A stretch of 64,000 nt of DNA from positions 1-64,000 of the forward strand of contig CAJMSD010000010.1 in the NCBI GenBank assembly GCA_905215965.1. The letters run 5' to 3'. Positions 33,660-42,423 of this stretch are shown here, piece after piece. This DNA comes from an uncultured bacterium (lineage in GTDB: Bacteria; Bacillota; Clostridia; Oscillospirales; Ruminococcaceae). Within the stretch, counting starts at the first letter, position 1. Each line of letters begins with the position of its first letter. Below the pieces are notes generated by a model that was not told the origin of the DNA, made no database searches, and worked only from the letters and a program-made list of their open reading frames with translations. The translations under genes were made by a program, and so were the position numbers.

Positions 33660-34442
33660 TTAAAACGGCAAAGTAAATTTTCCTGCGCGCAAAGTTCCGT
33701 CACCTTCGATAACCGCGGAAAATTCCGCAGTTTTCGTATAATTGCCGTCGCCCTCAAAATCGTCGCCGTCATAGTAATTTTCTACCGAAAAGGTTATTTC
33801 GCTGTCGCCGCGCTCGGTAACCGAAACCACCTTTGAACCTGTATAATATATATTTGCGCCTCTTTCTCCGTCAAGAGCATAAACGCGTCCGTTACTCTCA
33901 ATATAAAGCTCGTTCAGATCATTCGGATAAGAGCTGCTGAAAACCTTGTAATAATCAGCCTCAACATCGGCAAGCGAATTTATTCCCTCGGTCGTTACAA
34001 GATTATACTGCCATCCAAGATCATTTTCGATATATTGCTGATAATCAAGCTCATACGGACAGCCTACATGATAATTCCAATTTGTTTCGCAAGCCGACTC
34101 GTAAAGCTTCTGTGCCGCAGCAATAAGCTCGTCATCGCTCGTATCGTCCGCAACCTCAAACACAACCGCTCCGTTTTCGTCAAGGCTAACCTCCTCTGTA
34201 GCAGCTTCCTCTGATGTGCTTTCTGTAGGAGCTTCCGTAGACTGCTCTGACGCAGCCTCGCTCTCCTCGTTGGTTTCGGAAACGGACGGATCCGGCTGAG
34301 ATATCGCTTCTTCGCTTACCGATTCCTCAGCCGCAGAGCTTTCATAAGAAGATTCGCTTTCATTCTTCTTATCATTGCAGCCTGCTGCCAAAAATACCGA
34401 TGCAGCTGCAAGAGCTGCGATTATTATAGCCGATTTTTTCAT
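33660..34442 (-). CDS. lipoprotein of unknown function
   Basis: The 260-aa protein has a lipoprotein signal with lipobox LAAGC, a Ser/Glu-rich linker to about residue 90, and a globular C-terminal domain with the pattern DDELIAAAQKLYESACETNW, a cysteine pair and beta-rich end FSAVIEGDGTLRAGKF. I do not recognise the domain. Its start overlaps the stop of rnr by 4 bp (ATGA), so it is co-translated with the RNase, an unexplained pairing. Confidence 0.78.
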   Translation of the reverse strand: MKKSAIIIAALAAASVFLAAGCNDKKNESESSYESSAAEESVSEEAISQPDPSVSETNEESEAASEQSTEAPTESTSEEAATEEVSLDENGAVVFEVADDTSDDELIAAAQKLYESACETNWNYHVGCPYELDYQQYIENDLGWQYNLVTTEGINSLADVEADYYKVFSSSYPNDLNELYIESNGRVYALDGERGANIYYTGSKVVSVTERGDSEITFSVENYYDGDDFEGDGNYTKTAEFSAVIEGDGTLRAGKFTLPF

Positions 34443-36631
34443 GATAAATCCTCCTGTTCCTTATCGTCGCTGAGTACAAAATCTATCGTTCCATCGCTGA
34501 CGCTGACGGCAGCACAGATAACGTTTACTGTCATGCCAAGCTTATATGATACGCCGCTGAATTTTTCCGTGAGCGAGACAGGCTCGGAATAGTCGTATTC
34601 TCCCTCGGGCAGCGTTCTTATATGAACAAGGCCTTCGACAGTGTTATTTAATGTCACGTAAAATCCAAACTCGGTAACGCTTGATATTTTTCCCTCGAAA
34701 ATCTCGCCAATATGCGGCTTCATAAATTCCGCCTTATAGCAGTCCTCGCACTCGCGCTCTATGGTTACGGCGCGGATTTCGGAATTTGACGAACGCTCCG
34801 CAGCATTGAACGCAAATCCGTCATAACGCTTGCTTAGCCATTCCTTGTTATAACCCGCAAGAATATCCGTGATTATGCGGTGTATCGCAAGATCGGGATA
34901 GCGTCGTATCGGAGAAGTGAAATGTGCATAATCCTCAAGAGCAAGTCCAAAATGTCCAAGGGGTTCGTTTGAATATTTTGCTTTTGACATTGAACGCAGA
35001 ACCATCAGATTAACCGCTTCAAAGAAATCTGTTCCCCGCGAGCTGTCAAGTATTTCTGCTGCGTGTGCAGGCTTGAATTCACTGAACACGGGACTTTTTA
35101 TCCCGAATTTCGGCAATGTCTCGCACAATCGCGCGGTTTTTTCCTCAGGCGGAGCTTCATGGATACGATATACAAACGGAGCTGATTTTTCCCTTGCAAG
35201 CTTTGCAGCCGCTTCGTTTGCAGTAAGCATAAATTCTTCTATAATGCGCTCTGATTTTCCGCGCTCTCTTGGAACAACATCAACACAAACTCCGTTTTCG
35301 TCTATAACAAGCTTGCTTTCGGAGGTTTCAAGCTCCGGAGCATGACGGCGCGCCTTTTTTGCAATGAGAACGTCCGCAAGCTCGTTCATCAGCATAAGCT
35401 TGTCACGGACATGAGCATATTTACGGCTTACCTCCGGAGTTTCCGTTCCGTTCAGAATGCTGTTTATCTCAGAATAAACGCCCTTTACTCTCGAACGTAT
35501 AACGCTTTTGACAAATCTGTAGGAAAGCATTTTTCCGTCTTCGTCGAGATCAATGAAAGCCGAAAGCGTTAGTCTGTTTTCTCCCGGATTGAGCGAACAG
35601 ATGCCGTTCGACAACTCCTTCGGGAGCATGGGGATAACTTTGTCGGCATAGTAAATACTCGTTCCTCTGCTCATAGCCTCTTTGTCAAGAGCGCTGTTGC
35701 CCTTAACGTAATGCGATACATCGGCGATATGGACTCCAAGACGATAACCGTGCTCGTTTTTTTCTACCGAGACCGCATCGTCAAGGTCCTTGGATTCAGC
35801 CGAATCAATAGTAAAAATACACAGATCGCGCAGATCCTCACGATTATTAAAGCAATATTCCTGAACTCCGCCCTCGTAAATTTTTCTCGTTTCTTTAAGC
35901 GCTTCATCAGAAAATCCCGTAGGAGCGCCATGCATCGCAAGTATTGAAGACGCGCACGAAGAAGCGTACTCAGAGCTTCCGAAAACCGCGGTTATCTTCA
36001 CTTTATGCTCGGCGTGACGTCTTCCTCTGAAAACGATCTCAGCAAGAACCTTATCTCCGTTTTCGCACTTTATACTTTCACTGTGAACTATTCTTATATG
36101 ATTCTTTGTTGCCGTATCGGGAACAAGATAATTTTCACCGTCGGCAGCTTCAATACGTCCTGTAATAATATTGCTTCCAAACTCTATGATATCGACGATC
36201 TCGCCCTCCGGTTCTCCCGACCGTGAAGCAATATCCGTGATGAGAACTCTGTCGCCCGGCATAGCGCCAAGCATACATTTTCCCGGTATAAAATACTCAA
36301 CACCGCTGTCGGTCACTGCAAAGCCGAATGTTCTGCTGAGCCTTGTTACCTTGCCGGGAAAGCACTTCATTTTTGAGCAAAGAGCAGCCTTCATGCCTTT
36401 ACGCATCATGACAATGCCCTCCGAGCGAAGCTGATCAAAAGCGGTAACGAAATTATCCCTTCCGTATTTTTTTGTACGGCACTTTGATTCCAGCTCGTTC
36501 AGCGGCATAAGCTTTTTATCGTTTTTTCCGAGAAACATCATGATCCTGCTTCTATAGCTTTCCACGCTGCACTTTCCGGAATAAGCTTTTTTCCCTTTAT
36601 TTATATATTTCTTTTTTACTTTACCCGCCAT
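34439..36631 (-). CDS. rnr: ribonuclease R
   Basis: The 730-aa protein has an N-terminal winged-helix segment, two cold-shock-like domains, the RNB catalytic domain with DSAESKDLDDAVSVE (magnesium aspartates) and the conserved PIRRYPDLAIHR, and a C-terminal S1 domain (GEIFEGKISSVTEFGFYVTL). It degrades structured RNA from the 3' end and works with SmpB-tmRNA in quality control. AAGGAG precedes ATG 36631; the longer start lacks a site. It follows secG at 56 bp, a neighbourhood conserved in many Firmicutes. Confidence 0.95.
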   Translation of the reverse strand: MAGKVKKKYINKGKKAYSGKCSVESYRSRIMMFLGKNDKKLMPLNELESKCRTKKYGRDNFVTAFDQLRSEGIVMMRKGMKAALCSKMKCFPGKVTRLSRTFGFAVTDSGVEYFIPGKCMLGAMPGDRVLITDIASRSGEPEGEIVDIIEFGSNIITGRIEAADGENYLVPDTATKNHIRIVHSESIKCENGDKVLAEIVFRGRRHAEHKVKITAVFGSSEYASSCASSILAMHGAPTGFSDEALKETRKIYEGGVQEYCFNNREDLRDLCIFTIDSAESKDLDDAVSVEKNEHGYRLGVHIADVSHYVKGNSALDKEAMSRGTSIYYADKVIPMLPKELSNGICSLNPGENRLTLSAFIDLDEDGKMLSYRFVKSVIRSRVKGVYSEINSILNGTETPEVSRKYAHVRDKLMLMNELADVLIAKKARRHAPELETSESKLVIDENGVCVDVVPRERGKSERIIEEFMLTANEAAAKLAREKSAPFVYRIHEAPPEEKTARLCETLPKFGIKSPVFSEFKPAHAAEILDSSRGTDFFEAVNLMVLRSMSKAKYSNEPLGHFGLALEDYAHFTSPIRRYPDLAIHRIITDILAGYNKEWLSKRYDGFAFNAAERSSNSEIRAVTIERECEDCYKAEFMKPHIGEIFEGKISSVTEFGFYVTLNNTVEGLVHIRTLPEGEYDYSEPVSLTEKFSGVSYKLGMTVNVICAAVSVSDGTIDFVLSDDKEQEDLS

Positions 36632-36687
36632 ATACGGTCTCCTTCTGCAAAAAATCAGCCCCATGACTCAGTCACAGGGCAGGTTAA

Positions 36688-36945
36688 TTACTTTACAAAC
36701 AGCGGAACAAGGTTTAGCGCCAGTGTCGCAACAAAGAGAACGATTCCAAAAAATCTTGTCACCTTATTGAGAATGGCTTCTTTTGTTCTGCCCTCGTTCT
36801 TGCCGTAAAACGAATCAGAGCTTGCGCCGGTAAGCGCAGCGGTCATACTGTCCTGTGATTTCTGATCCTGAGCCAGACAAAGTATAATAATGGCAAGACA
36901 AACAACGAGAATAACAACCCCGCCGACAATTTCAAGTGTACCCAT
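36688..36945 (-). CDS. secG: preprotein translocase subunit SecG
   Basis: The 85-aa protein has two membrane helices joined by a polar loop with SSDSFYGKNEGRTKEAILNK, the SecG pattern. It is an accessory part of the SecYEG channel. It stands just upstream of rnr on the same strand, the usual gene order, with a good promoter at 37016-37044. Confidence 0.92.
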   Translation of the reverse strand: MGTLEIVGGVVILVVCLAIIILCLAQDQKSQDSMTAALTGASSDSFYGKNEGRTKEAILNKVTRFFGIVLFVATLALNLVPLFVK

Positions 36946-37015
36946 ATTCTATTACCTCCGTAAACTTAAGTAGCAGCAATTAGAAAAACACTATTGCATT
37001 TTCAATATCTTTATT

Positions 37016-37044
37016 ATTATAACACATAAAAAAGGCCTTTGCAA
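37016..37044 (-). promoter_or_regulatory. promoter of the secG-rnr operon
   Basis: On the minus strand TTGCAA (37039-37044) and TATAAT (37016-37021) are 17 bp apart. Confidence 0.75.
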
Positions 37045-37158
37045 GAGTTTTTTTTGAAAATCTGCGACAAATTTTGAGTAAAAAATTGTAATAATCATAC
37101 AATCCGCAGCATATATTTTATTATAACAGGCATTAATCAGCGAAAGGAACGTTTTATT

Positions 37159-37437
37159 ATGCAGGAAAAAAATATCAAAGCAAATCACAATCTTATACTT
37201 GAAAACAGAAAAAGCCTGAGCATTTCCGGAATCACAGATGTAGACAGCTTCGACGAAAAAGCCATTTGTCTTTTCACTCAGCTTGGCGAGCTTACTATTC
37301 AAGGCAAGGAGCTGCACATCGATTCAATGAGCGTGGAAACAGGAGACATGACCGTAACCGGCGATATTTGGGCAATCATCTACGGCGACAGGGACAGGCA
37401 CGGCCCTCTTTCCGCGCTCGGGAGGCTGTTCAGATGA
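37159..37437 (+). CDS. yabP: sporulation protein YabP
   Basis: The 92-aa protein matches YabP, with NHNLILENRKSLSISGITDV near the start and LTIQGKELHIDSMSVETGDM. YabP is needed for normal spore coat and cortex formation in Bacillus; its molecular role is not clear. AAAGGAAC precedes ATG 37159. The stop overlaps yabQ (ATGA). The cluster yabP-yabQ-divIC-S1 protein is the same order as in B. subtilis. Confidence 0.92.
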   Translation: MQEKNIKANHNLILENRKSLSISGITDVDSFDEKAICLFTQLGELTIQGKELHIDSMSVETGDMTVTGDIWAIIYGDRDRHGPLSALGRLFR

Positions 37438-37949
37438 TAATTCCCGAAACTTTTCGTTCTGTCAGCGAACAATTGACTCTGTTCGGAATCTCCTGCCTGT
37501 TGGGAATAGGTATCGGAATTTGCTGGGACATTTGCCGCGCAGTGAGAATTATTTTTCCGTATAATTCAGTGCTTGTCGCGCTTGAAGATATTCTCTTTGC
37601 CTGTGGATATGCAATTTTTCTTTCAGCATTTGTTTCGGCTGCCGCAAGAGGTGAATTTCGGTTTTACTATGTGATCGGGAATCTTCTTGGTTTTGCGCTC
37701 TATCTTGCAACGGTTGGGAGTGCGGTTGTAAGAACTATAAGAAAATTATTTACTCTTATCAACGGAGCTTTCAATGTTATTATTCGTCCGTTTAAATCGC
37801 TTTATGCATTTTTATGTAAGAAATATGGTGCAAAATTTGTGCGAAGTTCCAAATCTTTTGTAAACTCTCTTAAAAATGTTAAAAATCTATTGCGGAAACC
37901 CATCTCTTTGTTGTATAATAATAAGGAAAATAAAAACAGAAAGACGTGA
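37434..37949 (+). CDS. yabQ: spore cortex biosynthesis protein YabQ
   Basis: The 171-aa membrane protein has about four hydrophobic segments and the YabQ pattern GIGIGICWDICRAVRIIF. YabQ is required for cortex formation during sporulation. GGAGG lies before ATG 37434, which overlaps the yabP stop. The last 50 residues are basic and cytoplasmic. Confidence 0.88.
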   Translation: MIIPETFRSVSEQLTLFGISCLLGIGIGICWDICRAVRIIFPYNSVLVALEDILFACGYAIFLSAFVSAAARGEFRFYYVIGNLLGFALYLATVGSAVVRTIRKLFTLINGAFNVIIRPFKSLYAFLCKKYGAKFVRSSKSFVNSLKNVKNLLRKPISLLYNNKENKNRKT

Positions 37950-37955
37950 ACAGCG

Positions 37956-38267
37956 TTGGCTAAAAAAGTAAAACAAAAGAACAAAAAGGGCGGACTTTTT
38001 AACAGAGCTTTGGTTAAGCTCGTAACTGCCGCTCTTATTATCGGCTGCGCCGCTCTTATTATCACAACCGAAAAAGAATGCGCCGATAAAGAAAAAGAAC
38101 TTGTCGCTATTCAGGCTAAGGTCGATTCATATGAAGCTGAAAATATGGATCTTCAGCGTGTTCTTGAAAGCGATGATATGTCTGATTATATGGAAAAAGT
38201 GGCAATTGAAGAAAGAGGCTACGCTTATCCTGACGAGCGCAGATTCTACGATACGTCAAGAGATTAA
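37956..38267 (+). CDS. divIC: septum formation initiator, DivIC/FtsL-like
   Basis: The 103-aa protein has a basic N-terminus, one membrane segment (about residues 23-38), and an extracytoplasmic coiled coil (ECADKEKELVAIQAKVDSYE), ending in EERGYAYPDERRFYD. This is the DivIC layout; DivIC joins DivIB and FtsL in the division complex. The start is TTG 37956 with a weak site. Gene order after yabQ is conserved with B. subtilis. Confidence 0.88.
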   Translation: MAKKVKQKNKKGGLFNRALVKLVTAALIIGCAALIITTEKECADKEKELVAIQAKVDSYEAENMDLQRVLESDDMSDYMEKVAIEERGYAYPDERRFYDTSRD

Positions 38268-38291
38268 TTTCAGAAGGAGTTATTAATATTT

Positions 38292-38720
38292 ATGCAGTTG
38301 GAAATCGGAAAAATTTATGAGGGAAAAGTAAAAGGCATAACTCAGTACGGCGCTTTTGTCGATATCGAGGGCGGCGGAACGGGAATGGTACATATTTCCG
38401 AAATTGCTAACACTTTTGTAAGCGACATCAGAGAACATCTCACTGAAAATCAGGCTGTTAAGGTCAAAGTTATCGGAGTAAACGAGGCAGGCAAGGTAAG
38501 CCTTTCGATCAAGAAGGCTTCGGATAATCCTGCTCCACCGCGTCAGAAAAGAAATGATCAGCATAAAAATAAAGGCTCTGTATGGGAACCTAAAAAACAA
38601 ACGCCTATGAGCGAGCTTTCCTTTGAGGATATGCTCACGCGCTTCAAGCAGAACAGCGAAGAGCGTATGTGCGATATAAAAAGAAGCACCGACAGAAAGA
38701 ACGGATCCCGCCGTAAGTAA
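38292..38720 (+). CDS. yabR: S1 RNA-binding domain protein, YabR-like
   Basis: The 142-aa protein has an N-terminal S1 domain (KIYEGKVKGITQYGAFVDIE ... GMVHISEIA, KVKVIGVNEAGKVSLSIKKA) and a basic tail with SFEDMLTRFKQNSEER. This is the YabR type, a small RNA-binding protein of unclear role. AGAAGGAG precedes ATG 38292. It closes the yabP-yabQ-divIC cluster and ends at a terminator. Confidence 0.9.
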   Translation: MQLEIGKIYEGKVKGITQYGAFVDIEGGGTGMVHISEIANTFVSDIREHLTENQAVKVKVIGVNEAGKVSLSIKKASDNPAPPRQKRNDQHKNKGSVWEPKKQTPMSELSFEDMLTRFKQNSEERMCDIKRSTDRKNGSRRK

Positions 38721-38772
38721 GCTTTTGTCCTGTATCGGTCTTTAAACACATCTAAAAATTATTATAACACAA

Positions 38773-38802
38773 AAAGGAGCGTTATTAACGCTCCTTTAAT
38801 AT
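38773..38802 (+). terminator. bidirectional intrinsic terminator
   Basis: AAAGGAGCGTT pairs with AACGCTCCTTT around a 4-nt loop, between two convergent genes. Confidence 0.85.
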
Positions 38803-38804
38803 TT

Positions 38805-40610
38805 TTATTGATTATCTTCGATTTGCGCATCGGATACGCCGAGCTTCAGAAAATAAGTTTCCGAGTAATTGCGGTATTCTCTGCGGAATGTCTCGTCATT
38901 TTCCTTAACATCATGAAGATATGCATGAATGTCGGTCTTTTCGTCGATCTCTATGATGCAGCCTGCTATATTAGAGCAGTGATCGGAAATTCTCTCAAGA
39001 TTCGTAAGAATATCCTGATAAATATATCCCAGCTCAACGGTGCATTCATCTTTCTGGAGACGTCTTATATGCCTGTTCTTCAATTCCGTGCTGAGGTTAT
39101 CGACAACCTCCTCCAACGGCTCGATCTTATGCGCAAGAAACAGGTCATCATTTATATACGCATCAAAAGCCTTGTTGATATTATCTGAAATCGCTTCACA
39201 AATTACTGCGATCTCATTGCGGCAATCCTCAGAGAACGATATCTCTTTTTCGTACATTTCCTGAGCCGACTCTGCAAGATTCACAGCGTGATCGCTTATA
39301 CGCTCAAAGTTGCCTATCATATGCATCATTTTTGAAACCTTGCGGCTGTCCTCGGAAGAAACACTGTTTTTCGAAATTTTTACAAGATAACTGTTGATCT
39401 TATCCTCATAATTATCGATAGCGTTTTCATTTTCGACGATTTTTTTCGCCTGTTTATCATCATATCCTTTTATGATATCCAATGCGTCCATTATAGTTGT
39501 TCTTGTAAGCTCTGCCATATTTACCGTTACGCTTCTGCAAACCTCAACTGCAACGGCAGGAGTTTTAAGGAAACGCTCGTCAAGTCCAAGCTGATTGCTC
39601 TCACCTTCACCCATTTCATCTTCTTTATCTCTGACGATAATTCGTGAAAGCTTGATAAGCTGCTTTGTAAACGGCAAAAACATTATCGTTATAGCAACAT
39701 TAAAAGCTGTATGCATTACGGCGATTCCTACATAATCAACGGTTTTATCAAATATTTCAAGAGAGGTTGCCGATTTTAAAATAAGCACGATCGGAAGCAG
39801 CACAAGAGTACCTATCACATTCACAAGAATATGTATCCATACAACACGCTTTGCAGCCTTATTTACTCCTATGCTTGAAATAAGAGCAGTTGCACACGTT
39901 CCGATATTAAGTCCCATTATAATAGGAAGAGCCATTCCGTAAGTAAGAACTCCGGTTACCGAAAAAGCCTGAAGAATACCGATCGAGGCGGCAGAGCTTT
40001 GAATTATACCGGTAAAGCCTGCTCCCACCAACACTCCAAGGATCGGATTTTTAAAAGCAGTAAGAACACTTCTGAAATCCTCAGACTCGGCAAGAGGCGA
40101 TACAGAATCCGACATAAGCGTCATGCCTGTCATAATAATTGAAAATCCAAGTAAAATGCGTCCTATATCTCTTCGCTTACTGCTTTTTGAGACCATAACA
40201 AGTATTATACCCAGAAGAGCTATAAGCGGAGAAAATGATTCCGGTTTAAGAAGCCTTAGAATAAAGCTTCCCTTATCGTTAACGTCTCCGAGACAAAGTA
40301 TCCATGCCGTAAACGTTGTACCGATGTTTGAACCAAGACAAACAGCAACAGTTTGCTCAAGCTGCATAAGTCCCGAGTTTACGAATCCCACCAGCATTAC
40401 CGTCATTGCCGACGACGACTGGATAGCGATCGTTACGCCCATACCGAGCAAAATACTTTTGAATTTGTTTGATGTCATTTTTTTGAGAGCTACCTCAAGC
40501 TTACCTCCGGTAAGCTTCTCAAGCCCCGTTGACATTACGTTCATTCCATACAGGAAAAAAGCAAGTCCGCCAAGCAGCGTGAAGATTGAAAAAATCGAGA
40601 ATTCAGTCAT
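38805..40610 (-). CDS. Na+/phosphate cotransporter with PhoU-like domain
   Basis: The 601-aa protein has an N-terminal Na+/Pi-cotransporter (NptA/YjbB) domain with the twin motifs IQSSSAMTVMLVGFVNSG and IQSSAASIGILQAFSVTG, plus GSNIGTTFTAWIL and GLNIGTCATALIS. From about residue 340 it ends with a cytoplasmic PhoU-like helical domain. It imports or exports phosphate coupled to sodium. ATG 40610 is used. It stands alone. Confidence 0.93.
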   Translation of the reverse strand: MTEFSIFSIFTLLGGLAFFLYGMNVMSTGLEKLTGGKLEVALKKMTSNKFKSILLGMGVTIAIQSSSAMTVMLVGFVNSGLMQLEQTVAVCLGSNIGTTFTAWILCLGDVNDKGSFILRLLKPESFSPLIALLGIILVMVSKSSKRRDIGRILLGFSIIMTGMTLMSDSVSPLAESEDFRSVLTAFKNPILGVLVGAGFTGIIQSSAASIGILQAFSVTGVLTYGMALPIIMGLNIGTCATALISSIGVNKAAKRVVWIHILVNVIGTLVLLPIVLILKSATSLEIFDKTVDYVGIAVMHTAFNVAITIMFLPFTKQLIKLSRIIVRDKEDEMGEGESNQLGLDERFLKTPAVAVEVCRSVTVNMAELTRTTIMDALDIIKGYDDKQAKKIVENENAIDNYEDKINSYLVKISKNSVSSEDSRKVSKMMHMIGNFERISDHAVNLAESAQEMYEKEISFSEDCRNEIAVICEAISDNINKAFDAYINDDLFLAHKIEPLEEVVDNLSTELKNRHIRRLQKDECTVELGYIYQDILTNLERISDHCSNIAGCIIEIDEKTDIHAYLHDVKENDETFRREYRNYSETYFLKLGVSDAQIEDNQ

Positions 40611-40783
40611 TACGTTAAGCTCCTTTAGCTTAATATTTTAGATTGTCTCAAGTTCCCCCATGTTAATTATACAGCAAATTTTGTAAATGTCAACCTTTTT
40701 TCAAAAAAACTTTCTTCTAAAAAGCTGCAACTTTAGAACGCATAACATTTTCAGTAATAAATTTGCGTATTTCCCGGCTTTTG

Positions 40784-40812
40784 TTGACGTACAAAGAAAT
40801 ATATGATATACT
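40784..40812 (+). promoter_or_regulatory. promoter of glmM
   Basis: TTGACG (40784-40789) and TATACT (40807-40812) are 17 bp apart. The leader of about 160 nt contains a CTGCC/GGCAG stem near 40866-40895. No known riboswitch was recognised in it. Confidence 0.7.
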
Positions 40813-40978
40813 GTTATTATTAAGGTGTTTACAAAATTATTTCCGCATATAATTTATATATCCTATCTGCCGCACCGAAAATATCCGCATAGTGGCAGCA
40901 AGGATAAAAATAATATGCACGTCAAATTTTTCAACAGCGCTAAGCAAATAAATCACAGAAATTAAGGAGTTTTTTGAA

Positions 40979-42367
40979 ATGGGACGATATTTTGGTACAG
41001 ACGGATTCAGAGGAACGGCAAATGAAAATCTGACTGCCGACCACGCTTTCAAGGTCGGAAGATTCCTCGGCTGGTATTACGGCGAATTAAAAAGACAAAA
41101 AGGCGACGATACTCCTCCCCGTATCGTTATCGGCAAGGATACCAGACGCTCTAGCTATATGTTTGAATATTCTCTTGTAGGTGGTCTTACGGCTTCGGGA
41201 GCCGACGCTTATCTGCTGCACGTTACAACTACTCCGTCAGTCGCATATATTTCGAGAGTAGACAACTTCGACTGCGGCATTATGATCTCCGCAAGCCACA
41301 ATCCATACAACGACAACGGCATCAAGCTCATTAACAGCTGCGGCGAAAAAATGGACGAAGCTACTATCGCTCTTATCGAGGATTACATTGACGGACATCT
41401 TACCGCTTTCGGAAAATTATGGGAGACAATCCCTTACGCTCACGATGATAAGATCGGCTGCACTGTCGATTACGTTTCAGGCAGAAACAGATATATCGGC
41501 TATCTTATCTCTCTGGGAATGTATTCGTTCAGAGGAATGAGAGTCGGACTTGACTGCGCAAACGGCAGCGCTTGGAATCTTGCCAAATCCGTTTTTGACG
41601 CTCTCGGAGCAACTACTTATGTTATAAACGCCGAGCCGAGCGGAACAAATATCAATAGAGATGCCGGCTCTACACATATTGAAAAGCTTCAGGAATTTGT
41701 TGTTGAAAATAATCTTGACGCAGGCTTTGCTTATGACGGAGACGCCGACCGCTGTCTCTGCGTTGACGAAAAGGGAAACGTAATCACAGGCGACCATATC
41801 CTTTATATTTACGGAAGATACATGAAAGAGCGCGGAAAGCTCGTCAATAATACCGTCGTTACTACGGTCATGTCAAATTTCGGGCTCTACAAGGCTTTCG
41901 ACGAAATCGGCATCGGCTATGCAAAAACCGCTGTCGGCGATAAGTACGTTTACGAATACATGAAAGAAAACGGCTGCCGTATTGGCGGAGAACAATCCGG
42001 ACACATTATCTTTTCAAAATATGCCTCTACAGGAGACGGTATTCTTACCAGTCTTAAAATGATGGAGGTCATTATGGCTCGAAAGAAAAAATTCAGCGAG
42101 CTTGCCGCTCCGTTTACCGTTTATCCTCAGGTGCTCGTAAACGTGAGAGTTAAGGATAAAGCCGCAGCTCAGAACGATCCCGACGTTCAGTCGATCGTGA
42201 GCAAGGTGAGCGCAGAGCTTGGGGATTCCGGAAGAATACTCGTCCGTGAAAGCGGAACAGAACCACTTATACGCGTAATGGCAGAAGCTGAAAGCGAAGA
42301 GACCTGCCGCGCCTGCGTGGACAGAATCGTTAAAGTTATTAATGATAAGGGACATTCAGCTGTCTGA
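40979..42367 (+). CDS. glmM: phosphoglucosamine mutase
   Basis: The 462-aa protein starts with GRYFGTDGFRGTANENLTAD, has the phosphoserine loop MISASHNPYNDNGIKL (Ser106), the metal loop YDGDADRCLC and the C-terminal phosphate-binding RESGTEPLIRVMAEAE. This is GlmM, which interconverts glucosamine 6- and 1-phosphate for UDP-GlcNAc and cell-wall synthesis. Phosphomannomutases share the fold, but the GTDGFRG start and length fit GlmM. AAGGAG precedes ATG 40979. Confidence 0.94.
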   Translation: MGRYFGTDGFRGTANENLTADHAFKVGRFLGWYYGELKRQKGDDTPPRIVIGKDTRRSSYMFEYSLVGGLTASGADAYLLHVTTTPSVAYISRVDNFDCGIMISASHNPYNDNGIKLINSCGEKMDEATIALIEDYIDGHLTAFGKLWETIPYAHDDKIGCTVDYVSGRNRYIGYLISLGMYSFRGMRVGLDCANGSAWNLAKSVFDALGATTYVINAEPSGTNINRDAGSTHIEKLQEFVVENNLDAGFAYDGDADRCLCVDEKGNVITGDHILYIYGRYMKERGKLVNNTVVTTVMSNFGLYKAFDEIGIGYAKTAVGDKYVYEYMKENGCRIGGEQSGHIIFSKYASTGDGILTSLKMMEVIMARKKKFSELAAPFTVYPQVLVNVRVKDKAAAQNDPDVQSIVSKVSAELGDSGRILVRESGTEPLIRVMAEAESEETCRACVDRIVKVINDKGHSAV

Positions 42368-42373
42368 AAAGAG

Positions 42374-42419
42374 AAAACAACAGGACGCTCCGTATAAATG
42401 CGGAGCGTCCTGTTGTTTT
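42374..42419 (+). terminator. bidirectional terminator after glmM
   Basis: A 17-bp perfect stem (AACAACAGGACGCTCCG with its complement) is followed by TTTTC. It also serves the convergent MATE gene. Confidence 0.92.
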
Positions 42420-42423
42420 CGCA

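Noticed and set aside
40818..40978. Riboswitch in the glmM leader
   Set aside because: Only one short stem is present and no known aptamer motif was recognised.
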